From Triatoma infestans (Eukaryota; Arthropoda; Insecta; Hemiptera; Reduviidae): a stretch of DNA of 64,000 bases. Under the pieces are notes generated by a model. The model ran no database searches, was not told the origin of the DNA, and saw nothing but the letters and a program-made list of their open reading frames with translations. Location of the stretch: positions 1-64,000 of the forward strand of contig JAAEAF010001937.1 in the NCBI GenBank assembly GCA_011037195.1, read 5' to 3'. Both the position numbers and the translations under genes were made by a program. Below, in pieces: positions 54,194 through 64,000 of this stretch. Numbering within the stretch: position 1 is the stretch's first letter; every line of letters begins with the position of its first letter.

Positions 54194-55283
54194 TAGGGAT
54201 TGTATACCCGTTTACCGATTTACCAGTAAACCGATAAATTGACAAAAAAAAAAGTTCGGTAAACTTACCGGTAAATTTCAGAAATTCTTATGTAGAAAAT
54301 ATTGTGTTTATAGATATTTTTAAAAGGGCTAATGGGACATTGAAAAAAAAAAGCAGGTATTGTAAGCAACAATATACCTAATAATTAATTTTATTTGAGA
54401 TATTTTTTAGTTTAATTTTAATTTTAAACTTTCTTGGGTTTTTTTGAGAGCCGCTGTAAATCGTACAGAAAGCGCTAGTTATTATAATGGATGTGTTGGA
54501 TGGAGAGAATTGGTTTTGAGAGTTAATTTGATGAGTTAAGAAGAACTTGACTTGGTTAACACTGGTTAACTAATATATTAATAAGTAGACACTGACTGCC
54601 TGGACTTTATAGTGGATGAATGTTTAAGGTAGAGTGGTATGAGAATGACACGTAGCGATTGGATGTACTGAACTGATTTCCACTGTGTTTAACTGTGTTT
54701 CATGGACTCTCCGTTGCTATATTTATACAGCTTCTCCCACTCCAGTCCGAGAGAGTGGTTGAACTTCTCTTGCTCTCTATGGTTGCTGAGCTTCTCTTGC
54801 TGTTACATTATAGTTAGCATAATATGTAATTTGTGCTCTGCAGTTTTTTGTTTTTTAGATTTTTAAAGGTTTAAAATCTTTACAATCAACGTTTTTTTCT
54901 TAAAGAGTAAGTAAATATCTCCTTTTTGTTTAATCTTTAAAAATAATAATATGGAAATATTTCACGTACTTTTTTAAATTAATAGCAATTTTGAATACAC
55001 CATTATGACACGATATTAATGCAATATTGTTGTAAAATAACATTAAAATTTGAATCTTAAATAATTTTTTTACTTCTAAGAACTGTTTAAAATAATTAAA
55101 TACAAATATTTATTTACAAGATTCTAATATTATACAAAATATGGATTATTCTAACAAATTATTTATGTATTATTCTTTAAAAAAAAAAAAAATTACCGGA
55201 ATTTACCACCGGTAAACCGGAATTTTAATTTGCATTTACCGAATTACCGGTAAATGAAAAAGTCGGTAAATTTACAATCCCTA
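54194..55283. mobile_element. Non-autonomous hAT-type element, 8-bp target duplication
   Basis: Ends are TAGGGATTGT and ACAATCCCTA, perfect 10-bp inverted repeats, followed inward by many copies of the CGGTAAA/TTTACCG motif (subterminal transposase-binding-type repeats). The perfect 8-bp direct repeat AACGTCAC flanks it (54186-54193 and 55284-55291). No transposase is encoded. It contains a solo LTR at 54487-54807. Confidence 0.9.
54487..54807 (-). mobile_element. Solo LTR, family L2, 5-bp target duplication
   Basis: Minus strand begins TGTAACAGCAAGAG, has CTGTATAAATATAGC (TATA box), 'CAATTCTCTCCATCC' near its end and stops at ACATCCAT. TTATA is duplicated at 54482-54486 and 54808-54812. The 321-bp length, ends and order match the other L2 LTRs. 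Confidence 0.83.
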
Positions 55284-55460
55284 AACGTCACAATTTTTTT
55301 TTTTTGCGTTTTTTGAAGCTGCGTTGGCCTTCAAGTGTCATTTTTTAGTTAATTTCTTCCCAGCTAAACGTGTAGTAAATCTAAGTTTGAAGGAATTTTT
55401 TTCAATAATTACTATGTAAATTATAGTGAGAGAAAGTCGTATGATTTTTTTCACACCTGA

Positions 55461-56713
55461 TTTTATTTATTTTTTTCTAAAGTATTTACATTTGATCTTA
55501 TTTATGAATTCGTTAATAATACAATTAATACAAGTGGTTGGCTAGGGGTGGAGGAAGTAAAGGATGTGAAGGAACACATTGGCAATGACCTTCTATTAAG
55601 AACTAGTTCTATTATTATAGTTACCATCCTACTACTACTTTTTATTAACTGTAGTACTTCGAGAACTTTCTAAAAAAAATCCTTTAAATTACCTTCATCA
55701 GAACATCTCCTTATTCAATACACACACTATCAATTAGGAACTTGGTCACTTCATTACATTCTCAGATTGTTATTAATTTTTCAAAAGATGTTCATTTTTG
55801 TTTTGGACGACATTTTTTTCTTTTTTTAGCGTTATATTTTTTAGTAGAATATATTATTTTTTTTTAAGGAGGAAAGTAAAAATATAATAATAATAATAGC
55901 CCTAATCATTTTCTTGATATTGTGCAATCTTAATAGTTTTAATTTTAATCAGTTTCTGAAACAAACAAAAAAAAAAAATAGTTTGTGTAATAAGTTTTTA
56001 TTTAAATAGCTAATCTTTATTTATGAAAATTAAACCAATGTAAATTAAATTTAAATTAGAGGAGCTGTTAAAGAATATGCAAAGGATTTTTTATTTTTTA
56101 TTTTTAGAAGGAAAATTATGTACATTAAGTGTCTGACTGGATAGATAATTTCTTCTTCGTCATTCAGAATAAGTAGCCATGTTGTGCTTTATAATTGTAC
56201 AGTGTACCTCTACAGCTTAATAAGTTTAGTATATAATTATAATTATAATTATTAAACTTAACATATAATTTAAAGGCTGGCTTGCAATAAAAGTAGAGAG
56301 AGAGAGAGATTCACATCACATTTTATCAACTACTCTAGCATTATTCATTTATCCAAATTTGCAGAATGAAATGCTACCTAACCGCATTTTTTCGTTATAC
56401 TTGCTCTGGAGTTAGTTTGCTTTCAAGAATTCTTTTAACAAATAACAGATGACAATGTATTTGTGAAAAATTCAATTTTTTTCCACTTCTTACATTTTCT
56501 CAAATTGAATTGATTTTTGATTTTTTTAAAAATTTGAAATTAAAAACATTTAAGTTTTTAAGGTTGAGTCCGTGTCATTTTTGGGAGAAATCCGAAGTAT
56601 CTCGCTCATATTGCTTCTTCAGGGACGTGTCATTTTTGTTAGAAACCGTTGTAACCGCCCATATTGCAATGAACATTTTCAGGATAGTGTCACCTTGATA
56701 ACTAATGGCCCAC
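55461..56713. other. AT-rich region, no recognised gene
   Basis: An AG microsatellite (about 56296-56310) and an ATTATAATTATAATTAT run (56234-56252); nothing coding. Confidence 0.4.
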
Positions 56714-56848
56714 TGACTAGATTAGATTAGATTAGATTCGAAACGGTGTGGGCAAGCTTCATTCCCCTGCGACCTACATAAGAGGTCTAATTGTGGATTC
56801 CCTAAAATTATGGCACACCCCTAAGCATCGTCCTCTTAATCAGCCCAG
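56714..56848 (-). mobile_element. I-like 3' untranslated region with (AATCT)n tail
   Basis: Matches 22535-22640 ('GACCTACA..AGA', 'ATTGTGGATTCCC', 'CCTCTTAATCA'). At left is TAGATTAGATTAGATTAGAT, which on the sense strand is an (AATCT)n tail. Severely 5'-truncated, no coding sequence. Confidence 0.75.
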
Positions 56849-56849
56849 A

Positions 56850-57565
56850 TTGGTGCCTTCAACGAGGCTTTGAGGGCAGTAGAAGCCATGGCGGAGAGCC
56901 AAATCGCACTTTTTATTCAACTCAAAGGCCGGTATACAAGCGATTACTTGCAAAAAGAGGGCAGGGCCATTTACCGTTTTAAACTGTCGCCGAGCTTTGT
57001 CCAGGCTGAAGCAGTGAGAAAAGCAAGTCGCCTTTCAATGGATCCCTTCTCATTGTGGATTAGTTGGCAACCAGGAAGCTGACGACAAACTTGCTAAGTG
57101 TGCATCGCGAACCCTTCAACCTGAATATTCCCCTACATTATGCCTCTGTGAAAGAATCATTCCCTATGCTATGGGGGGAGGAAACTCAGGACTGCCATCG
57201 ACAGAAAGCGACAGGGAAGCAGTGGAAACACCTGCAAGTAAAATCGAAGCGCATTCCGGCTAATCTAGAAAGGAGGGATGCCGTAGCATGTTTCAGGCTA
57301 ACTACTGGACATGACAACCTCTATAAAGCCATCTGTGCAAAATCGGAATAGCCGTGTCTGCAACATTTCCTCTTTGCCAGATTGATGAGACGACCGGCTT
57401 TCCCTGACTCGTGTTCGGCACATGTTCTGCACTTGCGGACCTAAGAAACGCTTAACGCAGGACATGTATAAGTGGCAAAAATGTCCAAACTTTACTGGAC
57501 AGCGCGATACCGAATGGCAACCCCACCACCGTTTCACAGGCATTGAAAAAAGAAAGAAAAGTATA
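56850..57565 (+). pseudogene. Non-LTR retrotransposon RNase H to 3' end
   Basis: Order of motifs over several frames: EALRAVEAMAESQIALF (RNase H acidic helix), RAIYRFKLS, AFQWIP-like then SHCGLVGNQEADDKLAKCAS (the last RNase H motif, catalytic aspartate kept), RRDAVACFRLTTGHDNLYKA and CTCGPKKR (damaged knuckle), then GIEKRKK and an A-rich tail at 57545-57565. At least three frameshifts are present, and the aspartate of the TDSKAA-type motif is replaced (IQLKG). A different family from 52213-52813, judging by the HCGLVGN and TTGHD motifs. Confidence 0.82.
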
Positions 57566-58272
57566 TGATTTTTAAAGAAAATTGTTGCTATTGTAACGAC
57601 TGCCTGCATAATTATCCGACTTTTGGGGAAGTAGAAAATCGAGCTTCCCGTGAAATACCTAATCTGACTCTTATTAAGGGGTTTGGATAGTGTGCTCTAA
57701 CTTAGGGAAGATGCCACTTCTTCGGGGTCGCAGAGTGGAACCAAGAGGCGCATTCCTTCATTGAATCTAATCTGCCCAAGATATATGGCCAACAGGTGCC
57801 ATCTTCCATCAGCAAGCTAGAGCTCATATTGCAAGAATTCACATAACACGATGTAAAGAGAAATGCATGGTAGTTAAAAAAACACAAAAGAATTGATACG
57901 GAATAATGGGTAAATATCCATTAATTAAAGTGTTAATGTGAGCATCACTGATTCAAAACCACGCATTAATAAAGAAGATAGAGTCGAGTGAACAAAAAAA
58001 AAAATAAATATACCAAAACTAGGTTAGGTTTTATTTCCATTTTACTTTCATACCAAATGCATCATTAATCTTTGTCTTTCCAACAGTTTATTGGAAAATA
58101 TTTACCTGTGGTTGACACCTCACCTACTGTTACAATAACTTTGTATTCTTTTCATTTGCCGATGTAAACTTGACGAATATTTCACAGTTAATTAACTTTA
58201 AATTTTATTCTTAACGTTCATAATCTCTCAACATCAGCACTCTCTTGTAATGGTCAGTGGTGCTGGGGATGA
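57566..58272. other. Spacer, possible LTR element internal end
   Basis: No coding frame recognised. The last bases (GGTGCTGGGGATGA, 58259-58272) resemble the purine-rich tract that precedes the 3' LTR at 11655. Confidence 0.35.
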
Positions 58273-58599
58273 TGTAATAGCAGGAGAGAATTACATCCAA
58301 GAGAGAGCAGACAGACGAGAGAATTAAGAGAGAGAAAGCAGTCCCTCTCTGGTACTCTCTGACTTAAGCAGGCCAGAGTGGGGAGAACTGTATATAAGCC
58401 AGTGAGAGATCTAGACACCTATCTATTTATCAGACTCAACCATACATCGCATCGTGTCATATCTCTACTCCCACCATTTTATTCTATAAAATCATTACAA
58501 GTCCAGTGCAGTTTGTGTAAACTTATAGCTATATTATAACAGTGTCTTCATATCTCGTCTAATTAATCAATCCCTATTTCTCTCCTCATCAACTCCAAT
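58273..58599 (+). mobile_element. LTR family L2, divergent copy
   Basis: Starts TGTAATAGCAGGAGAGAATT, has GA-rich U3, CTGTATATAAGCC (TATA box at about 58391-58397), 'CAGTTTGTGTAAACTTATAG', and ends near CTCATCAACTCCAAT. The preceding GGGGATGA suggests a 3' LTR whose internal region is lost or diverged. Confidence 0.7.
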
Positions 58600-59595
58600 A
58601 TAGTGGTGTGTGTATAGCTGTGCTATGATTTAATTTCATGTTAGATTCGTTTTCAGTTTTGTCTTTATGTGCAAATAAAATCTAACTAAGAAATAGGAAT
58701 TCAGTTTTTCTTTTGTTAATGACAAAGAACATAGTTAAGGACATAGTTTTGAAGATTATTTACCAATTTTGGAATCTAATTAAAGTCAATTTGAGGTCTC
58801 ATAACAATTTTCATTTTCTGTAACTACTACTATAACATATTTTGGAAATGTTTATTTTTCCTTTCATTTTGATAAAATACTTTTGTTTAAAGGACAACTA
58901 GTAGTTAAAAAAATAAAAGGTCGGTTTGTCCCTTCTCACAGTTCAAGTTTTCATTGAAAAAAAAAAAAACAAAAAACAAAAAATACAAGATTTGCCAATC
59001 GATGTTGAAATATTTACAACATTACCGACACGTTGTGGTCAGACAGCATCGATTAGTATGGCCAGGAGTTTGACTTTCCCCAATTTAGAGTGTAAATTGT
59101 TTATAATATAATTATTATATAAAGAAAGAAAACAATTTCAATTTTTTCAATCAATATTTTTGTTGCGTAGTTTTGTTGTATACTAACACATATTGGTTAT
59201 TAACATTTCTGATATTTTATAATATATATATGTGTGTGTGTGTGTGTGTGAATGTTCGAAGCGTGCACTATCATTATTTTAATAAATTGAGATCTTGGTT
59301 AATGATTCTATTATAACTAATAATTTTTTTTTTTTATAACATATTATAGACTACAACAATGTGTGTGTGTGAATAACACTGAAATTATTTAATAAATAAC
59401 ACTGTATTATTACTTTTAAAATTTACCATTATATCTTCAAATCGTTCAAAAACTATTAATGCTATTTTTAAAAAATTAAATAACACAAATATTACATCGT
59501 TTACTTCTTCAAATATTACAAAAAAGCTTCTTTCTTAATATAATGGATTCTTTTTTGCTGGATCGAAAGCAGAAAATAAGGAACAGACTAATATA
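58600..59595. other. AT-rich region, no recognised gene
   Basis: GT microsatellites near 59230-59249 and 59360-59371; AAAAACAAAAAACAAAAAA near 58960-58983. Confidence 0.4.
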
Positions 59596-59961
59596 ATGAA
59601 TATGTGAAGAAGAAAGAGAATGGAATTTAGAGAAATAAACTAGATGATATGCTTGAACACTGTGTAATGAATAGAACACACAAACTGCAAGGACTTTACA
59701 AGTATACTACAAGTTAGGTAGCGAGAGAATAATAAAGAGACAGACTGGCTGAGTAATGAGAAGATAGTAGAAGGTTGCTGACTGTTTTTTTTTTAACTGG
59801 TCATAAAACTGTTGTAAAACTGTCCTTTGTAGAGCTAGCTCGACTGTATGTATATAGTCTTCCTCCCTAGTCTGGCCTAGTCGCAAGTAACTATATTGAT
59901 TTTTTGGTGGTACTCCGCTCTTCGGATCCTATGAATCTATATTGATTCGGATCCCATTACA
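59596..59961 (-). mobile_element. LTR family L2, copy with internal GGATCC repeats
   Basis: Minus strand begins TGTAATGGGATCCGAATC, contains ATAGGATCCGAAGAGCG, GACTATATACATACAG (TATA box), 'CAGCCAGTCTGTCTC', 'GTCCTTGCAGTTTGTGTG' and ends about TTCTTCTTCACATATTCAT. No matching target duplication was found. Confidence 0.7.
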
Positions 59962-60569
59962 CTAAGACACTAACTTGTATTTCTATAATTAAAATGCTAA
60001 TGTACAATTTTACGCACTAAAGGATAGGGTTCGTAAGAAGTATGAAATTAGGAATTAGCAACTTAGAGAGAGAGATATAATTCGGTGAGATAGACTGAAG
60101 GGTAAAACAGTGACGTAGAGTGATGATTTAACTGAACTTACCTAAGATTTGCTTAAGTAGGAAATCCTGAGGTCGGGGAAGTTTGGGTTACATTTATTTC
60201 TCAAATACGGGAACAGCTCAACAGTATAGAATTAGGTGAAATTAAAAAAACGATTATAAGTTTTGGTTGATACGCATATAAAGATTTCTTTACACTCCTC
60301 ATCTTTACATTCACTATGCTGCATACTTCATTAGAGTGATTTGTTACATAGTAGTTGAGTCTGAATCGTTTTTTAATTTACTACTACATCATTCATTTAT
60401 TATTAACCCTTAACATATATTCATTCATTCATATTCATTTTAAGAGCGGGTTCCTTTCATTATATGAATACAGAGTAAGTACTGCCGAAGTTGTATCACA
60501 ATGTCCTATTCAAGATTACATAATGAACGACTCTCGCAGAAAGTAAAATGAAATTTTGGTTCAGACAGG
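59962..60569. other. Spacer without a recognised gene
   Basis: Nothing beyond AT-rich sequence. Confidence 0.4.
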
Positions 60570-60811
60570 TTTTCAAAGAAAGATGTTTATTTCTAATTAT
60601 TGTAATATTAACATTTTCTCTTTGAACAAGAATTTTTTATTAAGATAAATATTTATATAGTTAGTGGGGCTTTAATGTTGGTTAGCACCCTTGGCAGATA
60701 ATGCTTAAAATTTTGCTCAGATAGACACATTGTAGTTTAGAAGCTACCCCAATAGCATTCAACACTCTTCAACAATTGAAATCTAAGACACGGTTTTCTC
60801 AGAGCCTGTTA

Positions 60812-60849
<38 letters not shown>

Positions 60850-61885
60850 TGCCTGTTTTTATATTATTTATTTGTCTATTATTATTATTATTATTATCTG
60901 AGGAGAGACCAAACTCTTCGCTATCCAAAGCCTCACTGGTCCCATATAATTAACCCAAGAAAAACAACAACAAACCGGGTCTAGAACAAATATCCAGACC
61001 CGGATCTAATCCACCTAACATTCACCGCAGTCCCAACAAATCGGACAGTAACTTCAAGGGGAAATAGCCTAACCTCTTCCACAGACATCCTGTTCCGACC
61101 GAAGGTCCTGAACCTAATCTCCTCATCAAGACAATCTGCCATAAGATGGATGGATGTTTCTTCCTCTGTCTCACAGACTCTACAAAGTGGATCCGGCATG
61201 ATCCCCATTACGTAGAGATGTCTCCTTAAACCACAATGTCCAGTAAGGGATCCAACCAGATGCCTGAGAGAGCTCCATGAAAGAGAGCCCGTTAAAATCT
61301 ATTTTTCCAGAAAAATATATCCATAAAAAAAATGTAGTGATTAATTTTTTTAGATATTATTAAAGAAAATCATTAGAGCCGTTTTCGACAAAATCGCAAA
61401 CAACTGAAAAAAAAACAACATAAAATCAGTAAAATTGCATTTCTGGTTGATGGATTTTTGATTGAAACTTTCTTGTTAGATAGAAGCAGTGAACGGAATG
61501 CGATATCTTGCATTTTTTGTTCACACACACAAAAAAACCCACACATAGTGGTGTAACCTTTGTTGGAATAGGCGAAAAACGCCTAATCCTTATGGGTTGA
61601 TCATAAATGAATATCATGAATACCAATTTGATAATGTTTTCAGAAAACTGAAAAAAATACATAAAATTAATAAAGTTGCTGTTTTCGGTTGAAAGATTTG
61701 GACCGAAACTTCCGGTGTTCTATCCTAGTGATTAAGAGATTTTAAGTTTAAGCTATATAGACTTTGATGGAATCATTTTTATTGTATTCGGTGGCACTTG
61801 AAAAAGATGTATTCATACAAGAGAAGCTCACAAGATGAAAAATTCGATACGCACCAAGAGTAAGAGAAAATAATGATTTTGAGAG
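60570..61885 (+). repeat. BR repeat copy, diverged, hosting an I-like element
   Basis: 60700-60811 shares 'CAATAGCATTCAACA' and 'GGTTTTCTCAGAGCC' with the divergent BR copies; after 61294 it continues 'TCTATTTTTCCAGAAAAATAT', 'AAAGAAAATCATTAGAGCCG', 'TTGCATTTCTGGTTGATGG', a CACACACA run, and ends near 'AGAGTAAGAGAAAATAA' at 61870. Two tandem BR-like 3' parts may be present (61440-61560 and 61670-61870). Confidence 0.65.
60812..61283 (-). pseudogene. I-like retrotransposon 3' end, best copy, 11-bp target duplication
   Basis: Minus strand: SLTGHCGLRRHLYVMGIMPD-like start, then MPDPLCRVCETEEETSIHLM and ADCLDEEIRFRTFGRN, SVEEVRLFPLEVTVRFVGTA and a stop near 60981. The zinc knuckle C-x2-C-x8-H-x4-C is intact. 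An ATT-rich tail at 60812-60898 (AAT on the sense strand) ends it. AGAGCCTGTTA (60801-60811) and AGAGCCCGTTA (61284-61294) are the target duplication, one mismatch. Confidence 0.88.
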
Positions 61886-62934
61886 TAATTCATAAAATTC
61901 TCATATTTTTACACGAGATAGAGGAGAGTAAAAAAAGGCCATGAAGAAAAAAAACATTAACTCGAAGCGAACAGACTAAGAAAAATGTATTGCAGAAGAT
62001 TTATTTGAATACTAATTTCATTGCCAAAAAATAGAGACGTGACTTGACTTTTAAAAATCATCCACTGTTATAAGTGAATGCGGAATAAGCGAGAAAGAAG
62101 AAGACGCTTTTAAAATTTAAATTAGGGTGCATCTGTTACAAAAAATTAAGGTAGCAATCAGAAGGTATATAATTAAAAAAAAAAAATAAAATAAAATAAA
62201 ATGTTTTATCCCATGTAAATACTTTTAAAGTCAAAGGTCGAAATTGTTTTGATATTTTTGTTAAATGTTGATGGTCTAAAAGAAGAAGATATTTTCGTTA
62301 ATTTAATTACTGTAAAAGTATTAGGGTGTAATTAGTTTTTAACATTGCAAATATCTAATAATTAAGAGGTAGCAGGAATTAAGACTAAATAATATTGGTT
62401 TACAGTTAGGAATAAGTGAATCTATGTGTACAGTTGTAATTTCTGTCATCGAACTCTTGACCATACAACAGTGAATGGAAAGACCGAGTGAATGGGTTTT
62501 TTATAGTCAATTTGGCACCTCTAACGATATGAACAAATAAATTTCATAATATCCCTCCTCCCCCCCAATAGAAAGCATCAACAAAAATTGAAAATAAAAA
62601 AAAATAGTTCTGATAGTGGCGGACTTACCTTGAACTTATTAGTGTACCAACTGGGAAGATTGAAGTAATAGATCGGTGTTGCGTCATAAGACGTGCTGTA
62701 CTATTTCCATCGTGAGAAGGATGGCAGTGTAGTTGCAGTAAACTGGATGCTGTTTCACTTATTATTGATATTGAAACAATAAGAACAAAACAATAACATT
62801 TTATAAATATATTTTATATAATTATTGAAAAAAAAAAGTTTTTATTTGATTATTTCTATCAATTTTCTATACGGAAGAGCATTCATAGAGGCGTTCCTTA
62901 CTTATTTACTTAAATTACTCATTTTTCATTGTAA
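61886..62934. other. AT-rich region, no recognised gene
   Basis: AAAATAAAATAAAATAAAAT run at 62183-62203; nothing else noted. Confidence 0.4.
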
Positions 62935-63065
62935 TACTTTCTCATATTGCTTCAAGAGAGGAAGTATTTCGATTATGTCAAATTTTTGAAATTGATTTTA
63001 CAGCGGAAATACATGCTGACTGTACGAATTACGAAAAAGTGCGAAGTGTTTGTAGTTACATAAAA
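62935..63065 (-). repeat. BR repeat terminal fragment, diverged
   Basis: 'ATACTTTCTCATATTGCTTC', 'AAGAGAGGAAGTATTTCGAT', 'GTCAAATTTTTGAAATTGA' and 'CAGCGGAAATACATG' in the order of a minus BR terminus. Confidence 0.65.
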
Positions 63066-63270
63066 ACACATTCTCTGATAAAATTAACACAACATCTGGG
63101 TGTAAACATCAATAATTGTAAATATGTATTAACTTCGTTTTTTTTTTCTTTTACTTATTTTTTTATCTCTCAAAAATACAAAATAAATGATTATGATAAT
63201 CCTTTAAATTAAAACCTCGTTTTTGAAAAAACAAAATCCAAAAGAAAATAAAAAAAAAGTCAATGTAAAC

Positions 63271-64000
63271 TTACTTTTCTCTTCTCTCTTTAAACTTTCT
63301 TTCTCGATAGTTCTCTCTCTCTAATAAGGGGTATTTTTTTCCTCGAGTCTTCAGCACCGCTTTCAGCGTACTTGGCATACTCTTTATTAAGGTCTGAATT
63401 TGTTGTTTCAGAAGGTTTTGTCCCCACTCTTCTAAAACAGCTCTTGAAAGTTGGTAGGTTGCGGTGATCTCTGCCTTGCACTTCTTTTTCTCTAAAGTCT
63501 TCTTTTGCGGTGACTCTAAAAGTCGGCCCCAGTGATTTAGGTGCGGACTTTTTGCTGGCCAGTCTAGATAATGAATAGCCTTAGCGTTTAAATACACAGA
63601 TACATACCGAACAGAGTGAGGAGTTGCATTATCAAGGTGTAGAATAAAATTGGGGCCGACAAATAGAGCGCAGGGAATCACATGTTCTTCTAAGATCTCT
63701 TTGACGTAACGATGCCCCTTCAGAGCCCCTCTCAGATTATAAGTAACTCCGTAAGAGCCTCGAACGATATACCTGTCCATCACCCTCCTTCAAAGAGGAT
63801 ACTTGTAGTGATATTACATTCGCTAAATCTTTCTTTTTGCCTTCTCCAGACTCGCTCACGTCAAAATCTGGAAAATTTTAGGCGGACTCTTGTCTCGTGT
63901 GTGATCAGCACATCTTGCAAGGTCCTAGCTAGCCTCATTCTTGACACTCGATGAGTTCCGCGGTGAGTGGCGGAGATCTGTGGCGGGTCGCCTTGATGAT
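63271..64000 (-). pseudogene. Tc1-like transposase, runs off the window
   Basis: A cut-and-paste DDE transposase. On the minus strand from the window edge: RHRSPPLTAELIE (end of the helix-turn-helix region), NFPDFDVSESGEG-type frame and VWRRQKERFSECN, then ISFEALTEL in place of the usual WGGIS, and from 63783 the open part with LKGHRYVKEILEEHVIPC, FILHLDNATPHSVRYVSVYL (second catalytic aspartate kept), LDWPAKSPHLN (the SPDLN motif with D changed to H), SRAVLEEWGQNLLKQQIQTL and IKSMPSTLKAVLKTRGKKY. Two or more frameshifts and loss of the sequence around the third acidic residue make it inactive. The stop is near 63271. Confidence 0.9.

Larger units (their letters stand above)
53608..55460 (-). 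repeat. BR repeat copy hosting a hAT element with a solo LTR
   Basis: Starts GACTTTCTTTTACTGCTGAT ten bases after the previous BR copy ends, so the two are in direct tandem. The BR body is interrupted at 54194-55283 and ends GAGAAAGTCGTATGATTTTT then TCACACCTGA at 55460. Confidence 0.8.

Noticed and set aside
57298..57609. 103-residue minus-strand open frame
   Set aside because: Antisense to the RNase H to 3'-end retrotransposon fragment at 56850-57565.

Overview
The window is gene-poor, AT-rich eukaryotic DNA made almost entirely of transposable-element remains. Everything I can identify is a repeat or a decayed fragment of a mobile element: several non-LTR retrotransposon lineages (Jockey-like, a second Jockey/CR1-type, I-like elements with RNase H, RTE-like), a Penelope-like element with a GIY-YIG endonuclease, hAT, Tc1 and mariner-like DNA transposons, solo LTRs, and three tRNA-derived SINE families. 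This mix, the RTE/I/Jockey tails and the short unspliced fragments fit an arthropod, most likely an insect; the order cannot be fixed from this sequence. I found no intact host gene, rRNA, genuine tRNA gene, CRISPR array or bacterial operon.

The dominant component is one repeat family, here called BR. Full copies are about 1.0 kb and the family occurs in about 27 segments covering roughly a quarter of the window. A BR copy carries a hairpin near each end, a shared inverted motif of about 14 bp near both ends, two to three internal units of about 300 bp each containing ACTTCCGGTT, and a CA/GT microsatellite near one end. BR copies act as the landing ground for most other insertions.

Layout. 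1-3.3 kb: a Penelope-related remnant split by a SINE that is itself split by a hAT element. 3.4-6.9 kb: an I-like tail, then a BR copy holding a Jockey/CR1-type fragment and a Penelope-like element with a 15-bp target duplication, a GIY-YIG endonuclease and a hammerhead-like ribozyme. 7.1-20.6 kb: BR copies, a Gypsy-type solo LTR, a TRIM-like LTR pair, SINEs and a Jockey fragment. 21.7-26.7 kb: two I-like fragments, SINEs, a TA-flanked MITE and more BR. 26.7-30 kb: quiet DNA and a second Penelope-related remnant. 31-36.7 kb: an inverted BR pair with a foldback Penelope LTR pair, an RTE fragment, I-like and ribozyme-bearing fragments, a minisatellite. 38-47 kb: BR, a CR1-like fragment, a mariner-like element, a tandem LTR array and two Jockey fragments. 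47-55.5 kb: five BR copies in the same orientation, two of them hosting an I-like element, a foldback and a hAT element with a solo LTR inside. 56.7-64 kb: I-like RNase H fragment, LTRs, BR and a Tc1-like transposase running off the end.

The genes do not form a pathway. What works together is the layering: target-site duplications and intact copies of the outer repeat elsewhere allow the order of insertion to be read. The most notable signals are the hammerhead-like ribozyme cores in at least three different Penelope-like lineages and the BR family itself.
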